The notes under the pieces were generated by a model that did no database searches, had not been told where the DNA came from, and was given only the letters and a program-made list of their open reading frames with translations. Both the position numbers and the translations under genes were made by a program. A stretch of DNA of 64,000 nt from Antedon mediterranea (Eukaryota; Echinodermata; Crinoidea; Comatulida; Antedonidae). Positions 13,601-25,608 of the stretch are shown piece by piece. The stretch covers positions 17,434,501-17,498,500 of the forward strand of contig NC_092674.1 of NCBI RefSeq assembly GCF_964355755.1. Reading direction: 5' to 3'. Within the stretch, counting starts at the first letter, position 1. The number at the start of each line of letters is the position of its first letter.

Positions 13601-16600
13601 GGGAGAGAGAGATAGATCAGCGAGAGAGAGATAGATAAGCGAGAGAGAGATATATCAGCGAGAGAGAGATAGATCAGCGAGAGAGAGATAGATCAGCGAG
13701 AGAGATAGATAGATCAGCGAGAGAGAGAGATAGATAGATCAGTTAGAGAGAGATAGATCAGCGAGAGAGAGAGATAGATAAGCCAGAGAGAGATAGATCA
13801 GCGAGAGAGAGATAGATCAGTGAGAGAGAGAGATAGATCAGCGAGAAAGAGATAGATCAGCGAGAGAGAGATAGATCAGCGAGAGAGAGAGATATAGACC
13901 AGCGAGAGGGAGATAGATCAGCGAGAGAGAGATAGATCAGCGAGAGAGAGATAGATCAGCGAGAGAGAGATAGATCAGCGAGAGAGAGATAGATCAGCGA
14001 GAGAGAGATAGATCATCGAGAGAGAGATAGATCAGCGAGAGAGATAGATCAGCGAAAGAGAGATAGATCAGCGAGAGAGAGATAGATCAGCGAGAGAGAA
14101 ATAGATCAGCGAGAGAGAGATAGATCAGCGAGAGAGAGATAGATCAGCGAGAGAGAAATAGATCAGCGAGAGAGAGATAGATCAGAGAGAGAGAGAGATA
14201 GATCAGCGATAGAGAGAGATAGATCAGCGAGAGAGAAATAGATCAGCGGGAGAGAGAGAGATAGATCGAGGAGAGAGAGATAGATCAGCGAGAGAGAGAT
14301 AGATCAGCGAGAGAGAGATAGATCAGGGAGAGAGAGATAGATCAGCGAGAAAGAAATAGATCAGCGAGAGAGAGATTGATCAGCGAGAGAGAGATAGATC
14401 AGCGAGCAAGAGATAGATCAGCGAGAGAGAGATAGATCAGCGAGAGAGAGATAGATCAGCGAGAGAGAGATAGATCAGCGAGAGAGAGAGATAGATAATC
14501 GAGAGAGAGATAGATCAGCGAGAGAGAGATAGATCCGCGAGAGAGAGATAGATCAGCGAGAGAGAGATAGATCAACGAGAGAGAAATAGATCGGCGAGAG
14601 AGAGATAGATCAGCGAGAGAGAGATAGATCAGCGAGAGAGAGATAGATCAGCGAGAGAGAGATAGATCAGAGAGAGAGAGATAGATCAGCGATAGAGAGA
14701 GATAGATCAGCGAGAGAGAAATAGATCAGCGGGAGAGAGAGAGATAGATCGAGGAGAGAGAGATAGATCAGCGAGAGAGAGAGAGATCAGCGAGAGAGAG
14801 ATAGATCAGCGAGAGAGAGATAGATCAGCGAGAGAGAGATAGATCAGCGAGAAAGAGATAGATCAGCGAGAGAGAGATAGATCAGCGAGAGAGAGCGATA
14901 GATCAGCGAGAGAGAGAGGTAGATCAGCGAGAGAGAAAGAGATAGATCAGCGAGAGAGAGATAGATCAGCGAGAGAGAGAGATAGATCAGCGAGAGAGAG
15001 ATAGATCAGCGAGAGAGAGAGAGAGAGAGATAGATCAGCGAGAGAGAGATAGATCAGCGAGAGAGATATAGATCAGCGAGAGAGAGATAGATCAGCGAGA
15101 GAGAGATAGATCAGCGAGAGAGAGAGAAAGATCAGCGAGAGAGAGATAGATCAGCGAGAGAGAGATAGATCAGCGAGAGAGAGATAGATCAGCGAGAGAG
15201 AGATAGATCAGCAAGAGAGAGATAGATCAGCGAGAGAGAGATAGATCAGAGAGAGAGAGATAGATCAGCGATAGAGAGAGATAGATCAGTGAGAAAGAGA
15301 GAGAGATAGATCAGCGAGAGAGAGATAGATCAGCGAGAGAGAGATAGATCAGCGAGAGGGAGATAGATCAGCGAGAGAGAGAGAGATAGATCAGCGAGAG
15401 AGAGATAGATCAGCGAGAGAGAGATAGATCAGCGAGAGGGAGATAGATCAGCGAGAGAGAGATAGGTCAGCGAGATAGAGATAGATCAGCGAGAGAGAGA
15501 TAGATCAGCGAGATAGAGATAGATCAGCGAGAGAGAGATAGATCAGCGAGAGAGAGATAGATCAGTGAGAGAGAGATAGATGAGCGAGAGAGAGAGATAG
15601 ATCAGCGAGAGAGAGATAGATCAGCGAGAGAGAGATAGATCAGCGAGAGAGAAATAGATCAGCGAGAGAGAGATAGATCAGCGAGAGAGAGAGAGATAGA
15701 TCAGCGAGAGAGAGATAGATCAGCGAGAGAGAGATAGATCAGCGGGAGAGAGATAGATCAGCGAGAGAGAGATATAGATCAGCGAGAGAGAAATAGATCA
15801 GCGGGAGAGAGAGAGATAGATCGAGGAGAGAGAGATAGATCAGCGAGAGAGAGATAGATCAGCGAGAGAGAGATAGATCAGCAAGAGAGAGATAGATCAG
15901 CGAGAGAGAAATAGATCAGCGAGAGAGAGATAGATCAGCGAGAGAGAGAGATAGATCAGCGAGAGAGAGAGAGATAGATCAGCGAGAGAGAGATAGATCA
16001 GCGAGAGAGAAATAGATCAGCGAGAGAGAGATAGATCAACGAGAGAGATATAGATCAGCGAGAGAGAGATAGATCAGCGAGAGAGAGAGATAGATCATCG
16101 AGAGAGAGATAGATCAGCGAGAGAGATAGATCAGCGAGAGAGAGATAGATCAGCGAGAGAGAGATAGATCAACGAGAGAGAAATAGATCAGCGAGAGAGA
16201 GATAGATCAGCGAGAGAGAGATAGATCAGCGAGAGAGAGATAGATCAGCGAGAGAGAGATAGATCAGAGAGAGAGAGATAGATCAGCGATAGAGAGAGAT
16301 AGATCAGCGAGAGAGAAATAGATCAGCGGGAGAGAGAGAGATAGATCGAGGAGAGAGAGATAGATCAGCGAGAGAGAGAGAGATCAGCGAGAGAGAGATA
16401 GATCAGCGAGAGAGAGATAGATCAGCGAGAGAGAGATAGATCAGCGAGAGAGAGATATATCAGCGAGAGAGAGATAGATCAGCGAGAGAGAGCGATAGAT
16501 CAGCGAGAGAGAGAGGTAGATCAGCGAGAGAGAAAGAGATAGATCAGCGAGAGAGAGATAGATCAGCGAGAGAGAGAGATAGATCAGCAAGCGAGAGATA

Positions 16601-18369
16601 GATCAGAGAGAGAGAGAGAGAGAGAGATAGATCAGCGAGAGAGAGATAGATCAGCGAGAGAGAGATAGATCAGCGAGAGAGAGATAGATCAGCGAGAGAG
16701 AGATAGATCAGCGAGAGAGAGATAGATCAGCGAGAGAAAGATAGATCAGCGAGAGAGATAAAGATCAGCGAGAGAGAGATAGATCAGCGAGAGAGAGATA
16801 GATCAGCGAGAGAGAGAGAAAGATCAGCGAGAGAGAGATAGATCAGCGAGAGAGAGATAGATCAGCGAGAGAGAGATAGATCAGCGAGAGAGAGATAGAT
16901 CAGCGAGAGAGAGATAGATCAGAGAGAGAGAGATAGATCAGCGATAGAGAGAGATAGATCAGTGAGAGAGAGAGATAGATCAGCGAGAGAGAGATAGATC
17001 AGCGAGAGAGAGATAGATCAGCGAGAGGGAGATAGATCAGCGAGAGAGAGATAGATCAGCGAGAGAGAGATAGATCAGCAAGAGAGAGCGATAGATCAGC
17101 GAGAGAGAGAGGTAGATCAGCGAGAGAGAGAAAGATAGATCAGCGAGAGAGAGATAGAACAGCGAGAGAGAGATAGATCAGCGAGAGAGAAAGAGATAGA
17201 TCAGCGAGAGAGAGATAGATCAGCGAGAGAGAGATAGATCAGCGAGAGAGAGAGATAGATCAGCGAGAGATAGATAGAACGATCAGCGAGAGAGAGATAG
17301 ATCAGCGAGAGAGAGATAGATCAGCGAGAGAGAGATAGATCAGCGAGAGAGAGATAGATCAGCGAGAGAGAGATAGATCAGCAAGAGAGAGATAGATCAG
17401 AGAGAGAGAGAGAGATAGATCAGCGATAGAGAGAGATAGATCAGCGAGAGAGAAATAGATCAGCGAGAGAGAGAGATAGATCGAGGAGAGAGAGATAGAT
17501 CAGCGAGAGAGAGATAGATCAGCGAGAGAGAGATAGATCAGCGGGAGAGAGATAGGTCAGCGAGAGAGAGATAGATCAGCGAGAGGGAGATAGATCAGCG
17601 AGAGAGAGATAGATCAGCGAGAGAGAGAGATAGATCAGCGAGAGAGAGCGATAGATCAGCGAGAGAGAGAGGTAGATCAGCGAGAGAGAGAGAAAGATAG
17701 ATCAGCGAGAGAGAGATAGATCAGCGAGAGAGATAGATAGATCAGCGAGAGAGAGATAGATCAGCGAGAGAGAGAGAGAGAGATAGATCAGCGAGAGAGA
17801 GATAGATCAGCGAGAGAGAGATAGATCAGCGAGAGAGAGATAGATCAGCGAGAGAAAGATAGATCAGCGAGAGAGATATAGATCAGCGAGAGAGAGATAG
17901 ATCAGCGATAGAGAGAGATAGATCAGCGAGAGAGAGATAGATCAGCGAGAGAGAGATAGATCAGCGAGAGAGAGATATATCAGCGAGAGAGAGAGAGATA
18001 GATCAGCGAGAGAGAGATAGATCAGCGAGAGAGAGATAGATCAGCGAGAGAGAGATAGATCAGCGAGAGAGAGATAGATCAGCGAGAGAGAGATAGATCA
18101 GCGAGAGAGAGATAGATCAGCGAGAGAAAGATAGATCAGTGAGAGAGAGATAGATCAGCGAGAGAGAGATAGATCAGCGAGAGAGAGATAGATCAGCGAG
18201 AGGGAGATAGATCAGCGAGAGAGAGATAGATCAGCGAGAGAGAGATAGATCAGCGAGAGAGATATAAATCAGCGAGAGAGAGATAGATCGAGGAGAGAGA
18301 GATAGATCAGCGAGAGAGAAATAGATAAGCGAGAGAGAGATAGATCAGCGAGAGAGAGATAGATCAGCG

Positions 18370-18610
18370 AGAGAGAGAGAGAGAGAGACAGATCAGCGAG
18401 AGAGACACAGATCAGCGAAAAATACACAGATCAGCGAGAGAGAGAGAGAGAGACAGACAGACAGATTAGCGAGAGAGAGAGACAGATCAGCGAGAGAGGG
18501 ACAGATCAGCGAGAGAGAGAGACAGATTGGCTAGAGAGAGACAGATCAGCGAGAGAGAGACAGATCGGCTAGAGAGAGACAGGTCAGCGAGAGAGAGACA
18601 GATCAGCGAG
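18370..18610 (+). repeat. GACAGATC variant block, copy 3
   Basis: Third, shorter copy of the ACAGATC/GATTGGCTAG block, with the same order of landmark variants as copies 1 and 2. Confidence 0.75.
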
Positions 18611-21600
18611 AGAGAGATAGATCAGCGAGAAGGAGATAGATCAGCGAGAGAGAGATAGATCAGTGAGAGAGAGATAGATCAGCGAGAGAGAGATAGATCA
18701 GCGAGAGAGAGAGATAGATCAGCGAGAGAGAGATAGATCAGCGAGAGAGAGATAGATCAGCGAGAGAGAGATAGATCAGAGAGAGAGAGAGAGAGAGATA
18801 GATCAGCGAGAGAGAGATAGATCAGCGAGAGAGAGAAAGATCAGCGAGAGAGAGATAGATCAGCGAGAGAGAGATAGATCAGCGAGAGAGAGAGAGATAG
18901 CTCAGCGAGAGAGAGAAAGATCAGCGAGAGAGATAGATCATCGAGAAAGAGATAGATCAGCGAGAGAGAGATAGATCAGCGAGACAGAGATAGATCAGCG
19001 AGAGAGAGATAGATCTGCGAGAGAGAGATAGAGCAGCGAGAGAGAGATAGATCAGTGAGAGAGAGATAGATCAGCGAGAGAGAGATAGATCAGCGAGAGA
19101 GAGAAAGATCAGCGAGAGAGAGATAGATCAGCGAGAGAGAGATAGATCAGCGAGAGAGAGAGATAGATCAGCGAGACAGAGATAGATCAGCGAGAGAGTG
19201 ATAGATCAGCGAGAGAGAGATAGATCAGCGAGAGAGAGATAGATTAGCGAGAGAGAGATAGATCAGCGAGAGAGAGATAGATCAGCGAGAGAGAGAGATA
19301 GATCAGCGAGAGAGAGACAGATCAGCGAGAGAGAGATAGATAAGCGAGAGAGAGATAGATCAGCGAGAGAGATATAGATCAGCGAGAGAGAGATAGATCA
19401 GCGAGAGAGAGATAGATCAGTGAGAGAGAGAGATAGATCAGCGAGCGAGAGATAGATCAGCGAGAGAGAGATAGATCAGCGAGAGAGAAAGATAGATCAG
19501 CGATAGAGAGAGATAGATCAGCGAGAAAGAGATAGATCAGCGAGAGAGAGAGATAGATCAGCGAGAGAGAGATAGATCAGCGAGAGAGAGAGAGATAGAT
19601 CAGCGAGAGAGAGATAGATCAGCGAGAGAGAGATAGATCAGCGAGAGAGAGATAGATCAGCGAGAGAGATAGATCAGCGAGAGAGAGATAGATCAGCGAG
19701 AGAAAGATAGATCAGTGAGAGAGAGATAGATCAGCGAGAGAGAGATAGATCAGCGAGAGAGAGATAGATCAGCGATTAGCGAGAGAGAGAGATAGATCAG
19801 CGAGAGAGAGATAGATCAGCGAGAGAGAGAGATAGATCAGCGAGAGGGAGATAGATCAGCGAGAGAGAGATAGATCAGCGAGAGAGATATAAATCAGCGA
19901 GAGAGAGATAGATCGGGGAGAGAGAGATAGATCAGCGAGAGAGATAGATAAGCGAGAGAGAGATAGATCAGCGAGAGAGAGATAGATCAGCGAGAGAGAT
20001 AGATAGATCAGCGAGAGAAAGAGATAGATAGATTAGTTAGAGAGAGATAGATCAGCGAGAGAGAGAGATAGATAAGCGAGAGAGAGAGATAGATCAGCGA
20101 GAGAGAGATAGATCAGTGAGAGAGATAGATCAGCGAGAGAGAGATAGATCAGCGAGAGAGAGATAGATCAGCGGGAGAGAGAGATAGACCAGCGAGAGGG
20201 AGATAGATCAGCGACAGAGAGATAGATCAGCGAGAGAGAGATAGATCAGCGAGAGAGAGATAGATCAGCGAGAGAGAGATAGATCAGCGAGAGAGAGAGA
20301 GATAGATCAGCGAGAGAGAGATAGATCAGCGAGAGAGAGAGAGATAGATCAGCGAGAGAGAGATAGATCGATCAGCGAGAGAGAGATAGATCAGCGAGAG
20401 AGAGATAGATCAGCGAGAGAGAGATAGATCAGCGAGAGAGAGATAGATCAGCGAGAGAGAGATAGATCAGCAAGAGAGAGATAGATCAGAGAGAGAGAGA
20501 GATAGATTAGCGATAGAGAGAGATAGATCAGCGAGAGAGAAATAGATCAGCGAGAGAGAGATAGATCAGCGAGAGGGAGATAGATCAGCGAGAGAGAGAT
20601 AGATAGGCGAGAGAGAGATAGATCAGCGAGAGAGAGCGATAGATCAGCGAGAGAGAGAGGTAGATCAGCGAGAGAGAGAGAGAGAGATAGATCAGCGAGA
20701 GAGAGATAGATCAGCGAGAGAGAGAGATAGATCAGCGAGAGAGAGATAGATCAGCGAGAGAGAGAGAGAGAGAGATAGATCAGCGAGAGAGAGATAGATC
20801 AGCGAGAGAGAGATAGATCAGCGAGAGAGAGATAGATCAGCGAGAGAAAGATAGATCAGCGAGAGAGAGATAGATCAGCGATAGAGAGAGATAGATCAGC
20901 GAGAGAGAGATAGATCAGCTAGAGAGAGAGATAGATCAGCGAGAGAGAGATATATCAGCGAGAGAGAGAGAGAGATAGATCAGCGAGAGAGAGAGATAGA
21001 TCTGCGAGAGAGAGATAGATCAGCGAGAGAGAGATAGATCAGCGAGAGAGAGATATATCAGCGAGAGAGAGATAGATCAGCGAGAGAAAGATAGATCAGC
21101 GAGAGAGATATAAATCAGCGAGAGAGAAAGATAGATCAGCGAGAGAGAGATAGATCAGCGAGAGAGAGAGATAGATCAGCGAGAGAGAGATAGATCAGCG
21201 AGAGAGAGATAGATAAGCGAGAGAGAGAGATAGATCAGCGAGAGGGAGATAGATCAGCGAGAGAGAGATAGATCAGCGAGAGAGAGATAGATCAGCGAGA
21301 GAGATATAAATCAGCGAGAGAGAGATAGATCGAGGAGAGAGAGATAGATCAGCGAGAGAGAAATAGATAAGCGAGAGAGAGATAGATCAGCGAGAGAGAG
21401 ATAGATCAGCGAGAGAGATAGATAGATCAGCGAGAGAGAGAGATAGATAGATTAGTTAGAGAGAGATAGATCAGCGAGAGAGAGAGATAGATAAGCGAGA
21501 GAGAGAGATAGATCAGCGAGAGAGAGATAGATCAGTGAGAGAGAGATAGATCAGCGAGAGAGAGATAAATCAGCGAGAGAGAGCGATAGATCAGCGAGAG

Positions 21601-23130
21601 AGAGAGGTATATCAGCGAGAGAGAGAAAGATAGATCAGCGAGAGAGAGATAGATCAGCGAGAGAGAGAGAGATAGATCAGCGAGAGAGAGAGAGATATAG
21701 ATCAGCGAGAGAGAGATAGATCAGCGAGAGAGAGATAGATCAGCGAGAGAGAGATAGATCAGCGAGAGAGAGATAGATCAACGAGAGAGAGATAGATCAG
21801 CGAGAGAGAGATAGATCAGCGAAAGAGAGAGATAGATCAGCGAGAGAGAGATAGATCAGTGAGAGAGAGATAGATCAGCGAGAGAGAGATAGATCAGCGA
21901 GAGAGAGATAGATCAGCGAGAGAGAAATAGATCAGCGAGAGAGAGATAGATCAGCGAGAGAGAGATAGATAAGCGAGAGAGAGATAGATCAGCAAGAGAG
22001 AGATAGATCAGAGAGAGAGATAGATCAGCGATAGAGAGAGATAGATCAGCGAGATAGAAATAGATCAGCGAGAGAGAGAGATAGATCGAGGAGAGAGAGA
22101 TAGATCAGCGAGAGAGAGATAGATCAGCGAGAGAGAGATAGATCAGCGAGAGAGAGATAGATCAGCAGGAGAGAGATAGATCAGCGAGAGAGAGATAGAT
22201 CAGCGAGAGGGAGATAGATCAGCGAGAGAGAGATAGATCAGCGAGAGAGAGATAGATCAGCGAGAGAGAGCGATAGATCAGCGAGAGAGAGAGGTAGATC
22301 AGCGAGAGAGAGAGAGAGATAGATCAGTGAGAGAGAGATAGATCAGCGAGAGAGAGAGATAGATCACCGAGAGAGAGATAGATCAGCGAGAGAGAGAGAG
22401 AGATAGATCAGCGAGAGAGAGATAGATCAGCGAGAGAGAAATAGATCAGCGAGAGAGAGATAGATCAGCGAGAGAAAGATAGATCAGCGAGAGAGATATA
22501 GATCAGCGGGAGAGATATAGATCAGCGAGAGAGAGATAGATCAGCGAGAGAGAGAGAGATAGATCAGCGAGAGAGAGATAGATCAGCGAGAGAGAGATAG
22601 ATCAGCGAGAGAGAGATAGATCAGCGAGAGAGAGATAGATCAGCGAGAGAGAGAGATAGATCAGCTAGAGAGAGAGAGAGATAGATCAGCGAGAGAGAGA
22701 TAGATCAGCGAGAGAGATAGATCAGCGAGAGAGAGAGATAGATCAGCGAGAGAGAGATAGATCAGCTAGAGAAAGATAGATCAGCGAGAGAGATATAGAT
22801 CAGCGAGAGAGAGATAGATCAGCGAGAGAGAGATAGATCAGCGAGAGAGAGATAGATCAGCGAGAGAGAGATAGATCAACGAGAGAGAGCGATAGATCAA
22901 CGAGAGAGAGATAGATCAGCGAGAGAGAGATAGATCAGCGAGAGAGAGATAGATCAGCGAGAGAGAGATAGATCAGCTAGAGAAAGATAGATCAGCGAGA
23001 GAGATATAGATCAGCGAGAGAGAGATAGATCAGCGAGAGAGAGATAGATCAGCGAGAGAGAGATAGATCAACGAGAGAGAGAGAGATAGATCAAAGAGAG
23101 AGAGATAGATCAGCGAGAGAGAGATATTTT

Positions 23131-23979
23131 CACCATTTTTCGAAAAAAATTCCTCTGGTCCCCCGCAGGAAATTTTTCGAAAAAATAGCCAAATTTCTAC
23201 CCTTTTATTTTTTGATATAACTAGTTACTCTGGCTGTATAAAATGATGTTAGCACAATATATTAACATAAATGGTATTTATTATAGCATAATTATTGAAT
23301 TTCAAAAAGTGGGAATTTTTGCAAATTTTCGACAAAATTCCTATGGTCACCCGCAGGAAAATTTTCTAAAAATGGCCAAATTTCGACCCTTTTATTTTTT
23401 GACATAACTAGTTACTATTGCTCTATAAGATGATGTTAGCAAAATATATGTGTATAAATGGCAATATTATAGCATAATTATTTAATTTTAAAAAGTGGAA
23501 AATGTTGCCATTTTTCGACCCTTTTATTTTTTGACATAACTAGTTGCTATGTCTCTATAAGTTGATGTTAGCACAATTATATTTGCATAAATGGCAATAT
23601 TATAGCATAATTTTCGAATTTGTAAAAAGTGGAAATTTTGTCTATTTTTCGAAAAAAATTCCTATGGACCCCCGCAGGAAAATTTTCGAAAAATGGCCAA
23701 ATTACAACCCTTTTTATTTTTTGAGATAACTAGTTACTATGGCTCTATAAGATGATGTTAGCACAATAATTTTCGAATTTTGAAAAGTGGAAATTTTGAT
23801 ATAATTCGTTACTATGGCTCTATAAGATGATGTTAGCACAATATATATGCATAAATGGCAATATTTTAGCATCATTTTCGAATTTTAAAAATTGGAAATT
23901 TTGTCCATTTTTCAAAAAAATTCCTATGGTCCACCGTAGGAAAATTTGCTGAAAATGGCCAAATTTCAACCCTTTTATT
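23131..23979 (+). repeat. AT-rich satellite, first segment
   Basis: Start of the second satellite. A long monomer reads ACTAGTTACTATGGCTCTAT, then AAGATGATGTTAGCACAATA, a TAAATGGCAATATTATAGC block, GAATTTTAAAAAGTGGAAA, and then a hairpin: GCCATTTTTCGAAAA, a C-rich loop with TCCCCCGCAGGAAAA, and TTTTCGAAAAATGGC. It closes with CAAATTTCGACCCTTTTATT. Spacing is about 187 bp (for example GATGATGTTAG near 23,244 and 23,431), with shorter forms near 140 bp. Confidence 0.93.
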
Positions 23980-24125
23980 AGGTGATCATTTAGAATAAAA
24001 TGATCACCTATTGTTATTGTATGAAATCTTTATTCTTCTTCTTATTCTTATTAGGTGATCATTTAGAATAAAATGATCACCTATTGTTATTGTATGAAAT
24101 CTTTATTCTTCCTATTCTTATTCTT
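23980..24125 (+). repeat. Duplicated 5' terminus of the family A element
   Basis: The terminal hairpin and the following TTGTTATTGTATGAAATC segment occur twice in tandem, starting at 23,980 and 24,053 (73-bp step). The second copy continues into the element body. Confidence 0.85.
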
Positions 24126-25379
24126 ATTATTTATTTCTCTCTGTACAAATTTGTGTAACAAATATCTCAAAAAGTTGAATGGCAACGATCACAAAAATTT
24201 TACCATGTCCTTCAAATACTTTAACTTAGTCATAATAAGCTTTTCAGCGTCATCACTCATCCGTGACGTCACGTATACGCCATTTTGTGAAATCACATAA
24301 TCAATCATATCTCCATAATTCATCATCACATATTAATGAAATTCACTACACGTAAACTTCAGGTCAAGTTAAAAAATATTGGCAAATAAAAACTCGGGCG
24401 TTTCAAGGTCATGCGCGTGAAATCGCGCGTTGAAATTTTAAAAAGCTCAAAATTGTGTGTTTAAAAAAATTACTGCGCAAAAACACATTTTTGCGCACGC
24501 GATTTTTAAAAAGGGTAAAAAATAAAATTTGAAGTATACATCATATTCTACTCACAATCCTTAGTACATTCTCCGACTTTGAGTCCATTCCGACTTAAAA
24601 TAACGCTATACGAGCACGTTAAAAATGACAAAATGCGCACATTAATTGTACAAAAGTGCTAAAAAAGGTAAAAAATAAGGACTTTTTAAAATGAATATAA
24701 CTCTTCAGAATGGCAGGTGACCCCCAATTTTTTTAACTTATTATGGAAGCCAATAAGTTGTAGATACAAATGTATATACACACATTAGACGTACAAAATG
24801 GTATGACGTCATGAAATGGCCACTTGAATTTAGAAATTAGGAATTTTTATCGTTTTGTGTGGGTTATCACATTCAATAGAGCGCATCTCCATTATTTGAG
24901 CCCGATTTTCGCACAAATTTTAGTATGTGCTTGCTCAATTAATTATCTTTCTAATGAGTTGTCAACATTTTTATTTTGATTACTTCATCACGCGTAAAAA
25001 CTTGAATAACCTAGGTCGTGTAATTTCAGCTACACCATACATTTGAATATCTTATAGCTCCTCAGAATTAAAGGTGACCTTGAAGATTATAATTTATTAT
25101 GAAAGCTGATGAAATGTAGATATAAATTCATATCAAAATTAAGCCTATTGGATGTTGTGATGTTATCATATGGCCAGTTGAAGTTAAAAAGTAGTTTTTA
25201 AATTTCTTTAGTCGAAGTTATACAAATTTCAAAGAGCGCGCATTGCGCTTCTACGTGTCAAATTCTCTTCCAATCCTTATATTTATTGGCTCAATTCATT
25301 ATCTTTCGAAATTGTCATCTTCGAGTTTATTTTGATAATTCCATCATACCAAAAAATTTGAACTTGATGTGTGTCCCAT

Positions 25380-25460
25380 AATTTCACCTATGCTACACTG
25401 TACTGTATATTATAGATATACAGTATATACTGTACATTGTATGGCATATAATAGGCATAA
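25380..25460. repeat. AT-rich imperfect palindrome
   Basis: Inside the family A element, ACTGTATATTATAGATATACAGT forms a short hairpin next to further TATACTGTACA repeats. No function is apparent. Confidence 0.5.
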
Positions 25461-25608
25461 CTCAGCACTATAAGCGTATAATAGGATGGCATACATCAAC
25501 ATTTTCCTATCGTATGTTAACGTACGTACATGTTTAAAAAAAATTAATTTCATTAAAATGATAAAAATGATCACCTATAATTCGTCAAAGTGACGAATTA
25601 AATTCTAG

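Larger units (their letters stand above)
1000..16100 (+). repeat. Higher-order tandem duplication (about 7.6 kb)
   Basis: Rare variant units recur in the same order at a constant offset. TAGAACGATCAGCG lies near 1,767, 9,386 and 17,276. GACAGATTGGCTAG lies near 2,938, 10,591 and 18,521. Runs of CGGGAGAGAG...TCGAGGAG near 2,290, 4,658, 5,143, 6,808, 7,308 and 8,373 recur near 9,914, 12,121, 12,585, 14,248, 14,731 and 15,803. Offsets are 7.42-7.65 kb between the first two copies and about 7.9 kb to a third, more rearranged copy. Boundaries are approximate because the basic unit is so short. Confidence 0.8.
1..23130 (+). repeat. 19-bp purine-rich satellite array
   Basis: Uninterrupted tandem array of GATAGATCAGCGAGAGAGA (19 bp). 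Most variation is in the length of the GA tract, giving units of about 15 to 25 bp, plus point variants such as AAATAGATC, GATATAGATC, AGTGAG, AGCAAG and CATCGAG. All units lie in one orientation, so one strand is almost pure purine apart from the T and C of each ATAGATC. Nearly every unit carries one GATC. No coding potential is seen. The array runs off the left edge of the window and ends sharply at about 23,130 against an AT-rich satellite. A higher-order pattern near 7.6 kb is overlaid. Confidence 0.97.
23980..25608 (+). mobile_element. Helentron/HINE-like element, family A
   Basis: Non-coding insertion in the T-run of a satellite monomer. The left end is AGGTGATCAT followed closely by its own inverted copy ATGATCACCT. 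The right end carries ATGATCACCTA again as a subterminal inverted repeat (about 25,567-25,578), then the hairpin AATTCGTC-AAAGT-GACGAATT, then AAATTCTAG at 25,600-25,608. A terminal repeat paired with a subterminal inverted repeat, a 3' hairpin and a CTRR-type end is the known architecture of Helitron2/Helentron elements and their non-autonomous HINEs. No Rep/helicase ORF is present. The interior shares blocks with family B, such as TTATACGAGCACGT. The family assignment is inference from structure. Confidence 0.7.

Noticed and set aside
1-23130. CRISPR-like regular repeats
   Set aside because: Units are contiguous variants of one satellite without unique spacers, and the context is eukaryotic.
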